Positions 1 through 8,397 of a DNA stretch of 64,000 nt are shown in pieces. Origin of the DNA: Marinibaculum pumilum (GTDB lineage Bacteria > Pseudomonadota > Alphaproteobacteria > Ferrovibrionales > Ferrovibrionaceae); NCBI RefSeq assembly GCF_042646425.1, contig NZ_JBHRTR010000048.1, forward strand, positions 204,794 through 268,793, written 5' to 3'. Within the stretch, counting starts at the first letter, position 1. Every line of letters starts with the position of its first letter. The notes beneath the pieces are model-generated. The model worked only from the letters and a program-made list of their open reading frames with translations. It made no database searches and was not told the DNA's origin. A program made the translations under genes and the position numbers.

Positions 1-410
1 CGGTGCTGCTGCCGGTGGTGGCCGGCCAGTCCGGCAATGCCGGCGCGCAGGCGCTGGCGGTGACGATGCGCGGCCTGGCGCTGCGCGAGATCGGCATCGC
101 CCACTGGTTCGCGGTGATGCGCAAGGAGGTCAATACCGGCTTCTGGAACGGCCTGGCGATCGCGTTGACCTGCGGCATCGGCGTCTATCTGTGGAGCGAC
201 AGCGTCGGCCTGGTGCTGGTCATCGCCCTGTCGATGGTGATCTCCATGGTGATGGCCGGGATTGCCGGCGCCCTGGTGCCGATCGTGCTGGCGCGGCTGG
301 GCCAGGACCCGGCCGTCGCCTCGTCGATCATCCTGACCACGGTCACCGATATCGCCGGCTTCTTCTCCTTCCTGGGGATCGCCACCCTGCTGGGCAGCAT
401 GCTCGGCTGA
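1..410 (+). CDS. mgtE: Magnesium transporter MgtE, C-terminal membrane domain (5' partial)
   Basis: The gene enters from the left edge, so only about the last 136 residues are visible. They form the end of the membrane channel domain of an MgtE-type Mg2+ transporter. The family signature is present near the start (PVVAGQSGNAGAQAL), followed by three hydrophobic segments with small-residue helices and the typical TTVTDIAGFFSFLG ending, whose Asp lines the ion pathway in this family. The cytosolic N and CBS domains lie outside the window. The reading frame stays open to base 1, so an apparent GTG at position 3 is not the real start. The next gene converges on it 32 bases downstream. Confidence 0.93.
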   Translation, partial: VLLPVVAGQSGNAGAQALAVTMRGLALREIGIAHWFAVMRKEVNTGFWNGLAIALTCGIGVYLWSDSVGLVLVIALSMVISMVMAGIAGALVPIVLARLGQDPAVASSIILTTVTDIAGFFSFLGIATLLGSMLG

Positions 411-442
411 CGACGGGGCGATGGGTCCATCGCGGGTCGCCC

Positions 443-1864
443 CTATCGCGGATCGATCGGCAGGCTCACGCCGGCACGCGCCTCCACCACCTCGGCGGCG
501 TCCAGGCAGAGATCCTCGCGGAAGCGCTGGCCGACGATCTGCACGCCCATCGCGGTGCCGTCGGCACTGATGCCGGTAGCGACCGACATGCCGGGCAGGC
601 CCATCAGGTTGATCATGGTCAGCGGCCGCTGCGCCTGCAGCAGGCCGGCGAAGGCATTGGCGCCCTGCTGGTCCGCCACCTGCTCGAACGGCGGCTGCAT
701 GCTGACGGGCATCAGCACCAGGGGGTAGTCCTCCTGGAACAGCGACCAGGTTCGCAGCACGGTGGTGCGCCCTTCCAGCGCCGCCATGTAGTCGGTGAAG
801 CCGATCTCCGCCGGCGCGCCGGCATCCATGCCCTCATAGGCGCGCTTGATCGCATCGTCGCCCAGTTCCGCGATCGCGCCGGCCATGCCGCGGCGGGTGT
901 CGGACATCACCAGGGTCAGCCAGTGCTCTGCCGCCTCCACCGCGCGCGGCACGGCGACCTCCTCCACCGCATAGCCGGCATCGGCCAGCCAGCCGGCCGC
1001 CTGGCCGATCGCCGACTTGACGTCGGGATGCACGCCGTCACCGAACGGATCGGCGCAGACCGCCACCCGGATCGGCCGGGCCGGGGCCGGCCCCTGCAGC
1101 GGCGCCGGCACCCACCAGGGGTCGCGCGGGTCGCGGGCGGTCATCGCCGCCAGGCCGGTGCGCACGTCGCGCACCCGGCGCGCGAGGGGCCCCTGCACCG
1201 ACATCAGCTGTGCGGTCATCGGCCGTTCCCGCGGCGCCGTCTCGATATAGGCCGGCACCCGGCCGAAGGAGGGGCGCAGCCCCGCCAGGCCGCAGGCATA
1301 GGCAGGATAGCGGACCGAGCCGCCATAATCGTTGCCATGCGCCAGCGGGCAGATCCCGGCCGCCACCGCCGCCGCCGCGCCGCCGGACGACCCGCCCGGG
1401 GTCAGCTTCGCGTTCAGCGGGTTCAGGGTCTGGCCGTACAGCGCATTGTCGGTGAACCACCGCATCGAGAAGGCCGGCGTGTTGGTGCGCCCGACGATCA
1501 CGGCGCCGGCCTTCTTCCAGTTCACCACCACCGGCGAGTCGGAGGGCGCCTGCAGGTCTGCGAAGGCGCTGATGCCGTTGGAGGTGGCATAGCCCTTCTG
1601 GTCGACATTCACCTTGATCGTGACCGGCACGCCGTGCAGCGGTCCCAGCGCATCGCCCGCGGCGACCGCGCGGTCGGCGGCATCGGCGGCGGCCAGTGCC
1701 TCGTCGGCGCGGGATTCCACGACGGCGTTGATCTTCGGGTTCACCGCCTGCATGCGGTCCAGGCTGGCCTGCACCGCCTCCCGGCTGGACAGCCGGCGGG
1801 TTGCGATCGCCGCTGCCAGATCCACCGCATCCCACTTCCACAGGGGCCCCGTCGCCTGCGCCAT
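443..1864 (-). CDS. Amidase signature family hydrolase
   Basis: A 473-residue full-length amidase-signature enzyme, which hydrolyses carboxamides in the cytoplasm. The Ser-cisSer-Lys triad is visible: Lys84 in HGVPVTIKVN, the PGGSSGG loop at about 156-162 and the GNDYGGSVRYPA loop at about 177-188 with Ser183. There is no signal peptide. It faces away from the B12 island: its start lies about 140 bases from the cobalamin riboswitch, which is on the other strand. The substrate cannot be read from sequence; AtzF/GatA-like sequences and broad aryl or aliphatic amidases all share these motifs. GatA is unlikely because no gatC or gatB is adjacent. Confidence 0.9.
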   Translation of the reverse strand: MAQATGPLWKWDAVDLAAAIATRRLSSREAVQASLDRMQAVNPKINAVVESRADEALAAADAADRAVAAGDALGPLHGVPVTIKVNVDQKGYATSNGISAFADLQAPSDSPVVVNWKKAGAVIVGRTNTPAFSMRWFTDNALYGQTLNPLNAKLTPGGSSGGAAAAVAAGICPLAHGNDYGGSVRYPAYACGLAGLRPSFGRVPAYIETAPRERPMTAQLMSVQGPLARRVRDVRTGLAAMTARDPRDPWWVPAPLQGPAPARPIRVAVCADPFGDGVHPDVKSAIGQAAGWLADAGYAVEEVAVPRAVEAAEHWLTLVMSDTRRGMAGAIAELGDDAIKRAYEGMDAGAPAEIGFTDYMAALEGRTTVLRTWSLFQEDYPLVLMPVSMQPPFEQVADQQGANAFAGLLQAQRPLTMINLMGLPGMSVATGISADGTAMGVQIVGQRFREDLCLDAAEVVEARAGVSLPIDPR

Positions 1865-2004
1865 CGCGCGTCCTCCGCTTCTTTGCCGTTGTTGGTTGCG
1901 GCAAAGCTATACCGCCGTTCCGGCCGCTGTCGATTGATCCCGGAGCCGTTGCCGGATTGCTGCGCCAGATTGACCGTCTTGGGGCGCGCGGGATAGAAGC
2001 AGGC

Positions 2005-2275
2005 GTCCGGGCGGGCGTTCGATCGCCACGGGAACGCGGTGCGCCGGCAGGATCGCCTGCCGGCAAGTCCGCGGCTGCCCCCGCAACTGTAGGCGCCTGC
2101 CGACCCGGGCCCGACTGGCTTTTTCCGCACGACGGAAGCTGCCATGCGCCACTGGAACGCGGCCCTCCCGGCCGGTTCCGGGAAGGCTGTCGGGTCCGGC
2201 CGGCGTTTCGCTGTCGCCCGCCATCCGCAGGCGGCGGCGCGCAGGCGCAAGCCAGGAGACCGGCCCGGACAGGAA
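2005..2275 (+). promoter_or_regulatory. Cobalamin (AdoCbl) riboswitch upstream of cobW
   Basis: Seen directly: a GGAACGCGGTG element (2031-2041), the core CCCCCGCAACTGTAG (2078-2092), a GCCACTGG-like GCGCCACTGG (about 2147-2156), and the B12 box CAAGCCAGGAGACC (2248-2261), in the order expected for this riboswitch class. Boundaries are approximate. It should repress the cob operon when adenosylcobalamin is abundant. Confidence 0.95.
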
Positions 2276-2408
2276 CAGACAGCGTCAGGCCCGGGCGGGG
2301 TGCACCGGCCACGCGACACGGATTGCCATGCCCGGCGATGCCCGGGCGGTCCCTCCGGTCCCGTGACCCTTCACCCGCCGCCAGGCCGAACAGCAGGCGG
2401 AGGACAGG
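2276..2408 (+). promoter_or_regulatory. Expression platform between riboswitch and cobW
   Basis: This 133-base leader holds two copies of the self-complementary octamer GCCCGGGC (near 2288 and 2341). It also holds a CCGCC (2375-2379) able to pair with GGCGG (2396-2400), which overlaps the ribosome binding site GGCGGAGGA just before the cobW ATG. No U-tract terminator is visible, so control is more likely at translation initiation. This is inference from pairing alone. Confidence 0.45.
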
Positions 2409-3545
2409 ATGCAGACAGGAACGGACGGCAAGGCGATGCCCGGAGGTGTCCGTCCCGGGCACGGCAAGATCGGCGCGACCGTGGTGACCGGCTTCCTGGG
2501 CGCGGGCAAGACCACCCTGATCCGCAACCTGATCGCCACCGCCGGCGGCCGGCGCATCGCCCTGATCATCAACGAATTCGGCGACCTGGGTGTCGACGGC
2601 GAGATCCTGAAGGGCTGCGGCGACCTGGGCTGCCCGGAGGAGGATGTGGTGGAACTGGCGAACGGCTGCATCTGCTGCACCGTGGCCGACGACTTCCTGC
2701 CCACCATGAAGATGCTGCTGGCCCGCGACCCGGCGCCGGAGCATATCGTCATCGAGACCTCGGGCCTGGCTCTGCCGAAGCCGCTGGTGAAGGCCTTCGC
2801 CTGGCCGGAGATCCGCACCCGGGTCACGGTGGACGGGGTGGTCACCCTGGTCGACGCCGCGGCGATGGCGGAAGGCCGCTTCGCCGCCGACGAGGAAGCG
2901 GTCGCCGCACAGCGCGGCGCCGACCCGGCGCTGGACCATGACAGCCCGCTGGAGGAGCTGTTCGAGGACCAGCTGGCCTGCGCCGACCTGGTGATCGTGA
3001 ACAAGACCGACCTGGTGGACGTTGCGAAGCTGGAAGAGCTGCGGGCCGAGCTGTCGGGACGGCTGCGCACCGGCGTGCGGATGCTGACGGTGGCCAACGG
3101 CGCCATCGACGCCGCTCATCTGCTGGGCCTGGAGGCGGCGGCGGAAGCCGACCTCGCCGCGCGGCCGTCGCACCACGACGACGAGCCTGACCACGACCAT
3201 GACGATTTCGAGAGCTTCGTCGTCACCGGCCCGGCGATCGCCGATCCGGCGCCGCTGGATGCGGCGCTGGCGGGGGTCCTGGCCCGCCACGGCATCCTGC
3301 GGCTGAAGGGTTTCGCCGCCGTCGCCGGCAAGCCGATGCGCCTGGTGGTGCAGGCGGTGGGACCGCGGGTGCAGCACCATTTCGACCGGCCGTGGAACGC
3401 GGCGGAGCGCAGCGCCGCCGCCGACCGCGCCAGCCGCCTGGTGGTGATCGGCGAGACCGGGCTGGACCGGGACGCCATTGCCGCCGACCTGCAGGCCGTG
3501 CTGGCCGCCTGCGGTGCGGAAGCGGCCGCAGCCGCCGCCGGCTGA
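2409..3545 (+). CDS. cobW: Cobalamin biosynthesis GTPase CobW (COG0523)
   Basis: A 378-residue P-loop GTPase of the CobW/COG0523 metallochaperone family, thought to deliver cobalt for corrin ring insertion. Walker A GFLGAGKTT lies at about 28-36, and the family's metal-binding CICC at 87-90 (NGCICCTV). NKTD is the guanine-specificity motif, and an acidic His/Asp stretch (HHDDEPDHDHDD) near residues 256-267 precedes the C-terminal domain. It is the first gene of the riboswitch-controlled operon and overlaps cobN by ATGA, suggesting translational coupling. The ATG at 2409 has a GGAGGA ribosome binding site 6 bases upstream. The cob context separates it from zinc-dedicated relatives such as ZigA/YciC. 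Confidence 0.95.
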   Translation: MQTGTDGKAMPGGVRPGHGKIGATVVTGFLGAGKTTLIRNLIATAGGRRIALIINEFGDLGVDGEILKGCGDLGCPEEDVVELANGCICCTVADDFLPTMKMLLARDPAPEHIVIETSGLALPKPLVKAFAWPEIRTRVTVDGVVTLVDAAAMAEGRFAADEEAVAAQRGADPALDHDSPLEELFEDQLACADLVIVNKTDLVDVAKLEELRAELSGRLRTGVRMLTVANGAIDAAHLLGLEAAAEADLAARPSHHDDEPDHDHDDFESFVVTGPAIADPAPLDAALAGVLARHGILRLKGFAAVAGKPMRLVVQAVGPRVQHHFDRPWNAAERSAAADRASRLVVIGETGLDRDAIAADLQAVLAACGAEAAAAAAG

Positions 3546-6500
3546 TGCACCTTCTCGCCGTCCAGCCCGGCCGCATCGACGACGGCAGCGAGGCGGTCGA
3601 CCCCGGCCAGACGCCGGGGGAGATCGTCGTGCTGTCGACGGCCGACAGCGAACTGGCCTGCCTGGCGCGGGCGCGGGCGGACCTGCCGGCGGACTTTCCC
3701 GCCGTGCGGCTGGCCAACCTGCTGCAGCTGCGTCACAACCTGTCGGTCGACCTCTATGTCGAGCGGGTCGTGGGCCGTGCGCGGCTGGTCTGCGTGCGGC
3801 TGCTGGGCGGCCGCGGCTACTGGCCCTACGGCATCGACGAGATCGCCGCCTGCTGCCGCGACCGCGGCATCGCCCTGGCGCTGCTGCCGGGCAGCGGCGG
3901 CGAGGATGCCGACTTCGCCGCGATGTCGACCCTGGACGGCGCGGCGCGGGCGCGCCTGCAGGCCTATGGCGACCATGGCGGCATTCCCAACGCCCGCAGC
4001 TTCCTGCTCTATGCCGCCGACCTGATCGGCCGTGGCCAGGACTTTCCAGACTGGGCGGAGCCGGCGCCGCTGCTCTCCGCCGGGCTGTATTGGCCGGGGG
4101 CGGAACGGGCCGACCTGGCGATGGTGACGGCGCAGTGGCGCGCCGGCGCGCCGACGGCGGCGCTGCTGTTCTACCGTGCCCTAGTGCAGTCCGGCGGCAC
4201 GGCGCCGGTGGACGCGATGACCGCCGCCCTGCAGGCGGAGGGGCTGAACCCGCTGCCGGTCTTCGTGCAGAGCCTGAAGGACGGCTTCGCCGCCGACCTG
4301 CTGGCGGAGCTGTTCGCCGGCCATCCGCCCGACGTGATCGTCAACTGCACCTCCTTTGCCGTCGCCGTGCCGGGGGCGGGCGATGCCGCGCCGCCAGGCG
4401 GCGCCGACTGCCCGGTGCTGCAGGCGGTGTTGGCGGCCGGCGACCGGGACGGCTGGGCGGACGGCAGTACCGGCCTGACCGCGCGCGACATGGCGATGAA
4501 CGTGGCCCTGCCGGAGGTCGATGGCCGCATCCTCAGCCGTGCGATCGCCTTCAAGGCGCAGGAGCGTTTCGATGCGGCGACGGAATGGCCGATCGTGGCG
4601 CATGTGCCGGAGCCCGGCCGGGTGGGCTTCGTCGCCGCGCAGGCCGGCCGCTGGGCGCGGCTGCGGCGCACCCCGGCGGCGGAGCGGCGGCTTGCGGTCG
4701 TCCTCGCCAACTATCCGAACCGCGACAGCCGGCTGGGCAATGGCGTCGGGCTGGACACCCCGGCCAGCGCGGTGGCGGTGCTGCAGGCGCTGCAGGACGC
4801 GGGCTATGCGGTGGACGGCATCCCCGCCGACGGCGACGCGCTGATGCGCGGCCTGTCGGCCGGGCCGACCAATGAAGCGGTTCGCGACGGCGGCGCCTTC
4901 CTGCCGCTCGACGACTACCGGGCCTTCCTCGACGGTCTGCCGGCGGCGGTGGGGCGGGCGGTCACGGCCCGCTGGGGCGCGCCGGAAGCCGATCCGACGG
5001 TGGCGGTGCGGGACGGCGCGGCCGGCTTCGTGCTGCCGGTGCTGGCCTTCGGCCGGATATTGGTCGGCATCCAGCCGGCGCGCGGCCGCGACGTCGATGC
5101 GCTGGCCAGCTATCACGACCTCGCCCTGGTGCCGCCGCACGCCTATCTCGCCTTCTATGCCTGGCTGCGCACCGCCTTCGACGCCCATGCCGTGATCCAC
5201 CTGGGCAAGCACGGCACCCTGGAATGGCTGCCGGGCAAGGCGCTGGCGCTGTCGGCTTCCTGCTATCCGGAGGCGGCGCTGGGGCCGCTGCCGCATCTCT
5301 ATCCCTTCATCGTCAACGATCCGGGGGAGGGCAGCCAGGCGAAGCGGCGCAGCGCGGCGGTGATCGTCGACCATCTGACCCCGCCGCTGACCCGGGCGGA
5401 GAGCTATGGCCCGCTGAAGGACCTGGAGGCGCTGGTCGACGAATATTACGACGCCGCGCAGGGCGATCCGCGGCGGGTCGAGGTGCTGCGGGAGGAGATC
5501 CTGGCGCTGATGGCGCGGATCGGCCTGGACCGGGACCTGGACGCCGCGTCGCTGCCCGCCGCGGCTGCGGCCGCGGGCGATTGCGGCGACCCGGCGGAGC
5601 GCCGCCTGCAGCAGCTGGACGCCTATCTCTGCGAACTGAAGGAACTGCAGATCCGCGACGGGCTGCATGTCTTCGGCCGCGCGCCGGAGGGGCGCCAGTG
5701 CCGCGACCTGCTGGTTGCCCTGGCGCGCCTGCCGCGCGGCCATGGCCGCGACGGCCAGGCCTCCCTGCTGCGGGCCCTGGCGGCCGATCTGGGCCTGCAG
5801 GGCTGGGACCCGCTGGAGGCCGATCCGGCCCTGCCCTGGACGGGGCCGCAGCCACCGGCGCTGGCGGCGATGTCGGACGAACCCTGGCGCATCGCCGGCG
5901 ATACGGTGGAGCGGCTGGAGCTGCTTGCCGCGGCCCTGGTGGAGGGCGCGCGGGCGCCGGAGCCGGGCTGGCCCGGCACCGCGGCGGTGCTGGCGGCGAT
6001 CGATGCGGAGCTGCGGCCTGCGGTGGCAGGCTGCGGCACGGCGGAGCTGGACGGCCTGCTGCGCGGGCTGGATGGCCGCTTCGTCGCGCCCGGACCGTCC
6101 GGGGCGCCGACCCGCGGCCGGCCCGAGGTGCTGCCGACGGGCCGGAACTTCTATTCCGTCGACACAAGGTCGGTGCCGACCCCGGCGGCCTGGTCGCTGG
6201 GCTGGGCCTCGGCGCAGCTGCTGGTGGAGGATTACCTGCAGCGCCACGGCGACTGGCCGCGTCGCATGGCGCTGACCGGCTGGGGCACGGCCAACATGCG
6301 CACCGGCGGCGACGATATCGCCCAGGCGCTCGCACTGATGGGGGTGCGGCCGACCTGGGACGCCGCGGCGCGCCGGGTCACCGGCTTCGAGGTGCTGCCG
6401 CTCTCGGCCCTGGGCCGGCCCCGGGTCGACGTCACCTTCCGGGTCTCCGGCTTCTTCCGCGATGCCTTCCCGGCCCAGATCGACCTGCTGGATTCGGCGG

Positions 6501-7348
6501 CCCGGGCGGTGATCGCGCTGGACGAGCCGGCGGAGGAGAACCCGCTGGCCGCCGCCGCGGCGGACGAGGCGCGGGCGCTGCGCGCCGCCGGCATGGAGGC
6601 GGAGAAGGCACGGCTGCAGGCCGGCTGGCGGGTGTTCGGCTCCGCCCCCGGCAGCTATGGCGCCGGGCTGCAGGGCATGATCGATTCCGGGGGCTGGGCC
6701 GATCGCGCCGAGCTGGCGGATGCCTATCTGGCCGGCGGCGGCTTTGCCTATGGCGCAGGGCGCGAGGGCGAGGCCGCCGGGGAGCGTTTCGCCGCCCGCC
6801 TGGCCGGTGCCGACGCCGTGGTCCAGAACCAGGACAATCGCGAGCACGACCTGCTGGATTCCGGCGAGTATTACGAGTTCGAGGGCGGCATGGCCGCGGC
6901 GGTGGCGCATCTGCGCGGCACCGCGCCGGAGCTCTATCACAACGACCATGCGCAGCCCGGCCGGCCGCGCATCCGCCGGCTGGAGGACGAGCTGGCGCGG
7001 GTCTTGCGCGGCCGCGCGGCGAACCCGAAATGGATCGCCGGCGCGATGCGGCACGGCTACAAGGGGGCCTTCGAGATGGCGGCCACGGTCGATTATCTCT
7101 ATGCCTTCGCCGCTACCACCGGGCTGGTGAAGGATCACCAGTTCGACCTGCTGTTCGACGCCTATCTGGACGACCGCGCGGTGCGCGACTTCATGGCGCG
7201 CAGCAATCCGGCCGCCCTGCGCGAGATGGCGGCGCGGTTCGAGGAGGCGATGGCGCGCGGCCTCTGGCGGCCGCAGAGCAACAGCGCCCGCGACACCCTG
7301 GCGGCCCTGGCCGCCGGTGCCGGGGGGCGGCAAGGAGAACCGGCATGA
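3545..7348 (+). CDS. cobN: Aerobic cobaltochelatase subunit CobN
   Basis: A 1267-residue large subunit of the ATP-dependent cobaltochelatase that inserts Co2+ into hydrogenobyrinic acid a,c-diamide in the aerobic B12 pathway. The length matches the CobN/magnesium chelatase ChlH family. Diagnostic stretches include the HLGKHGTLEWLPGK block and the C-terminal NPKWIAGAMRHGYKGA block. The ATG at 3545 was chosen because it overlaps the cobW stop (ATGA); the upstream in-frame extension is out-of-frame cobW sequence. It ends in another ATGA overlap with cobO. Its partners CobS and CobT are not in this window, so they must be encoded elsewhere. Confidence 0.97.
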   Translation: MHLLAVQPGRIDDGSEAVDPGQTPGEIVVLSTADSELACLARARADLPADFPAVRLANLLQLRHNLSVDLYVERVVGRARLVCVRLLGGRGYWPYGIDEIAACCRDRGIALALLPGSGGEDADFAAMSTLDGAARARLQAYGDHGGIPNARSFLLYAADLIGRGQDFPDWAEPAPLLSAGLYWPGAERADLAMVTAQWRAGAPTAALLFYRALVQSGGTAPVDAMTAALQAEGLNPLPVFVQSLKDGFAADLLAELFAGHPPDVIVNCTSFAVAVPGAGDAAPPGGADCPVLQAVLAAGDRDGWADGSTGLTARDMAMNVALPEVDGRILSRAIAFKAQERFDAATEWPIVAHVPEPGRVGFVAAQAGRWARLRRTPAAERRLAVVLANYPNRDSRLGNGVGLDTPASAVAVLQALQDAGYAVDGIPADGDALMRGLSAGPTNEAVRDGGAFLPLDDYRAFLDGLPAAVGRAVTARWGAPEADPTVAVRDGAAGFVLPVLAFGRILVGIQPARGRDVDALASYHDLALVPPHAYLAFYAWLRTAFDAHAVIHLGKHGTLEWLPGKALALSASCYPEAALGPLPHLYPFIVNDPGEGSQAKRRSAAVIVDHLTPPLTRAESYGPLKDLEALVDEYYDAAQGDPRRVEVLREEILALMARIGLDRDLDAASLPAAAAAAGDCGDPAERRLQQLDAYLCELKELQIRDGLHVFGRAPEGRQCRDLLVALARLPRGHGRDGQASLLRALAADLGLQGWDPLEADPALPWTGPQPPALAAMSDEPWRIAGDTVERLELLAAALVEGARAPEPGWPGTAAVLAAIDAELRPAVAGCGTAELDGLLRGLDGRFVAPGPSGAPTRGRPEVLPTGRNFYSVDTRSVPTPAAWSLGWASAQLLVEDYLQRHGDWPRRMALTGWGTANMRTGGDDIAQALALMGVRPTWDAAARRVTGFEVLPLSALGRPRVDVTFRVSGFFRDAFPAQIDLLDSAARAVIALDEPAEENPLAAAAADEARALRAAGMEAEKARLQAGWRVFGSAPGSYGAGLQGMIDSGGWADRAELADAYLAGGGFAYGAGREGEAAGERFAARLAGADAVVQNQDNREHDLLDSGEYYEFEGGMAAAVAHLRGTAPELYHNDHAQPGRPRIRRLEDELARVLRGRAANPKWIAGAMRHGYKGAFEMAATVDYLYAFAATTGLVKDHQFDLLFDAYLDDRAVRDFMARSNPAALREMAARFEEAMARGLWRPQSNSARDTLAALAAGAGGRQGEPA

Positions 7349-7953
7349 CCGAGACGCCCGACGATACCCGCCATTCGGAGAAGATGCGCAAGGTGAAAGA
7401 AGCGCGCGACCGGATGATGCTGGAGAAGAATATCGAGAAGGGCCTGCTGATCGTCCATACCGGCAAGGGCAAGGGCAAGACGACGGCGGCCCTGGGGATG
7501 GTGATGCGCGCCATCGGCCATGGCCAGAAGGTCGGCGTGGTGCAGTACGTGAAGGGGGCCTGGACCTCCGGCGAGAAGGCGGTGCTGGAGGCCTTCCCCG
7601 AGCAGGTCCGCATCGAGGTGCTGGGCGAGGGCTTCACCTGGGTGACGCAGGACCGCGCCCGCGACATCGCCGCGGCGGAGCGCGCCTGGGCGGTGACGAA
7701 GGAGATGATCCTGGACCCGGAGATCCGGATGGTGCTGTGCGACGAACTGAACATCGTGCTGCGCAACGACTATCTGCCGCTGGACGAGGTCGTCGCCTTC
7801 CTGCGCGACCGGCCGGCCGACACCCATGTCATCGTCACCGGCCGCAACGCCAAGCCGGAGCTGATCGAGGCGGCCGACCTGGTGACCGAGATGAGCCTGG
7901 TGAAGCATCCCTTCCGCGACGGCGTGAAGGCGCAGGCCGGGATCGAGTTCTGA
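7345..7953 (+). CDS. cobO: Cob(I)yrinic acid a,c-diamide adenosyltransferase (CobO/BtuR)
   Basis: A 202-residue ATP:corrinoid adenosyltransferase that adds the upper adenosyl ligand to the reduced corrinoid. The family P-loop HTGKGKGKTTAALG starts near residue 38, and the conserved VLCDELNIVLRNDYL and VIVTGRNAKPELIEAADLVTEM stretches follow. This is typical length for CobO/BtuR/CobA-type enzymes and unrelated to PduO. The start overlaps the cobN stop by ATGA and has an AAGGAG ribosome binding site at 7332. Only 3 bases separate it from the DUF1636 gene, so it sits inside one operon. Confidence 0.97.
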   Translation: MTETPDDTRHSEKMRKVKEARDRMMLEKNIEKGLLIVHTGKGKGKTTAALGMVMRAIGHGQKVGVVQYVKGAWTSGEKAVLEAFPEQVRIEVLGEGFTWVTQDRARDIAAAERAWAVTKEMILDPEIRMVLCDELNIVLRNDYLPLDEVVAFLRDRPADTHVIVTGRNAKPELIEAADLVTEMSLVKHPFRDGVKAQAGIEF

Positions 7954-7956
7954 GCC

Positions 7957-8373
7957 ATGCTGCTGCGTGAAAGCGATGCCGGGCCGGCGATCGTGCTGTG
8001 CAACACCTGCCGGTTCGATGCGGAGGCGAGCGAGGCACCGGACGGCCGGCGCGGCGGCGCCCGTTTCGTCGCGGCGGTGCGCCGCGCCGCGGCCGCGGCG
8101 GTGGAAGAGGGCGAGCCGCCGGTGGCGGTGGAGGAAATGCCCTGCCTGTTCGCCTGTTCGCGCCACTGCACCGCGCATCTGCGCGCGCCGGGAAAGATCG
8201 GCTATGTGCTGGGCGGCTTCGCGCCGACCGACGAGGATGCGCAGGCCCTGGTCGCCTTCTTCCGCCTGTACCGCGACAGCGCGGAGGGGCGGGTGCCGTT
8301 CCGGCAATGGCCGGAGGGGATCAAGGGGCATTTCATCGTCCGCCTGCCGCCGCCCGGCCATGTGGTGGCCTGA
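7957..8373 (+). CDS. DUF1636 family Cys-rich putative metal-binding protein
   Basis: A 138-residue protein recognised as DUF1636, a small family often found among cobalamin genes of alphaproteobacteria but without a demonstrated activity. Visible features are a CNTC pair at 15-18 and a CLFACSRHC cluster at 63-71, five cysteines suited to binding a metal or an Fe-S cluster in a ferredoxin-like arrangement. There is no signal peptide or membrane segment. Its place between cobO and cobQ, with a 3-base upstream spacer, argues for a role in cobalt handling or corrin reduction. That role is inferred from context only. Confidence 0.85.
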   Translation: MLLRESDAGPAIVLCNTCRFDAEASEAPDGRRGGARFVAAVRRAAAAAVEEGEPPVAVEEMPCLFACSRHCTAHLRAPGKIGYVLGGFAPTDEDAQALVAFFRLYRDSAEGRVPFRQWPEGIKGHFIVRLPPPGHVVA

Positions 8374-8397
8374 CCGCCCGATCCCGGTTTCGGGGGC

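Noticed and set aside
191..1996. 601-residue plus-strand frame over the amidase gene
   Set aside because: Shadow of the amidase on the other strand; the amidase has its catalytic motifs intact.
1038..3380. 780-residue minus-strand frame across amidase, riboswitch and cobW
   Set aside because: It runs through the cobalamin riboswitch and opposes cobW, and its translation is Arg/Ala/Gly-rich without motifs.
4181..7333. 1050-residue open frame antisense to cobN
   Set aside because: It mirrors cobN codon structure in very GC-rich DNA, has no recognisable domain, and is low-complexity Arg/Gln/His/Pro-rich. cobN itself shows full family conservation.
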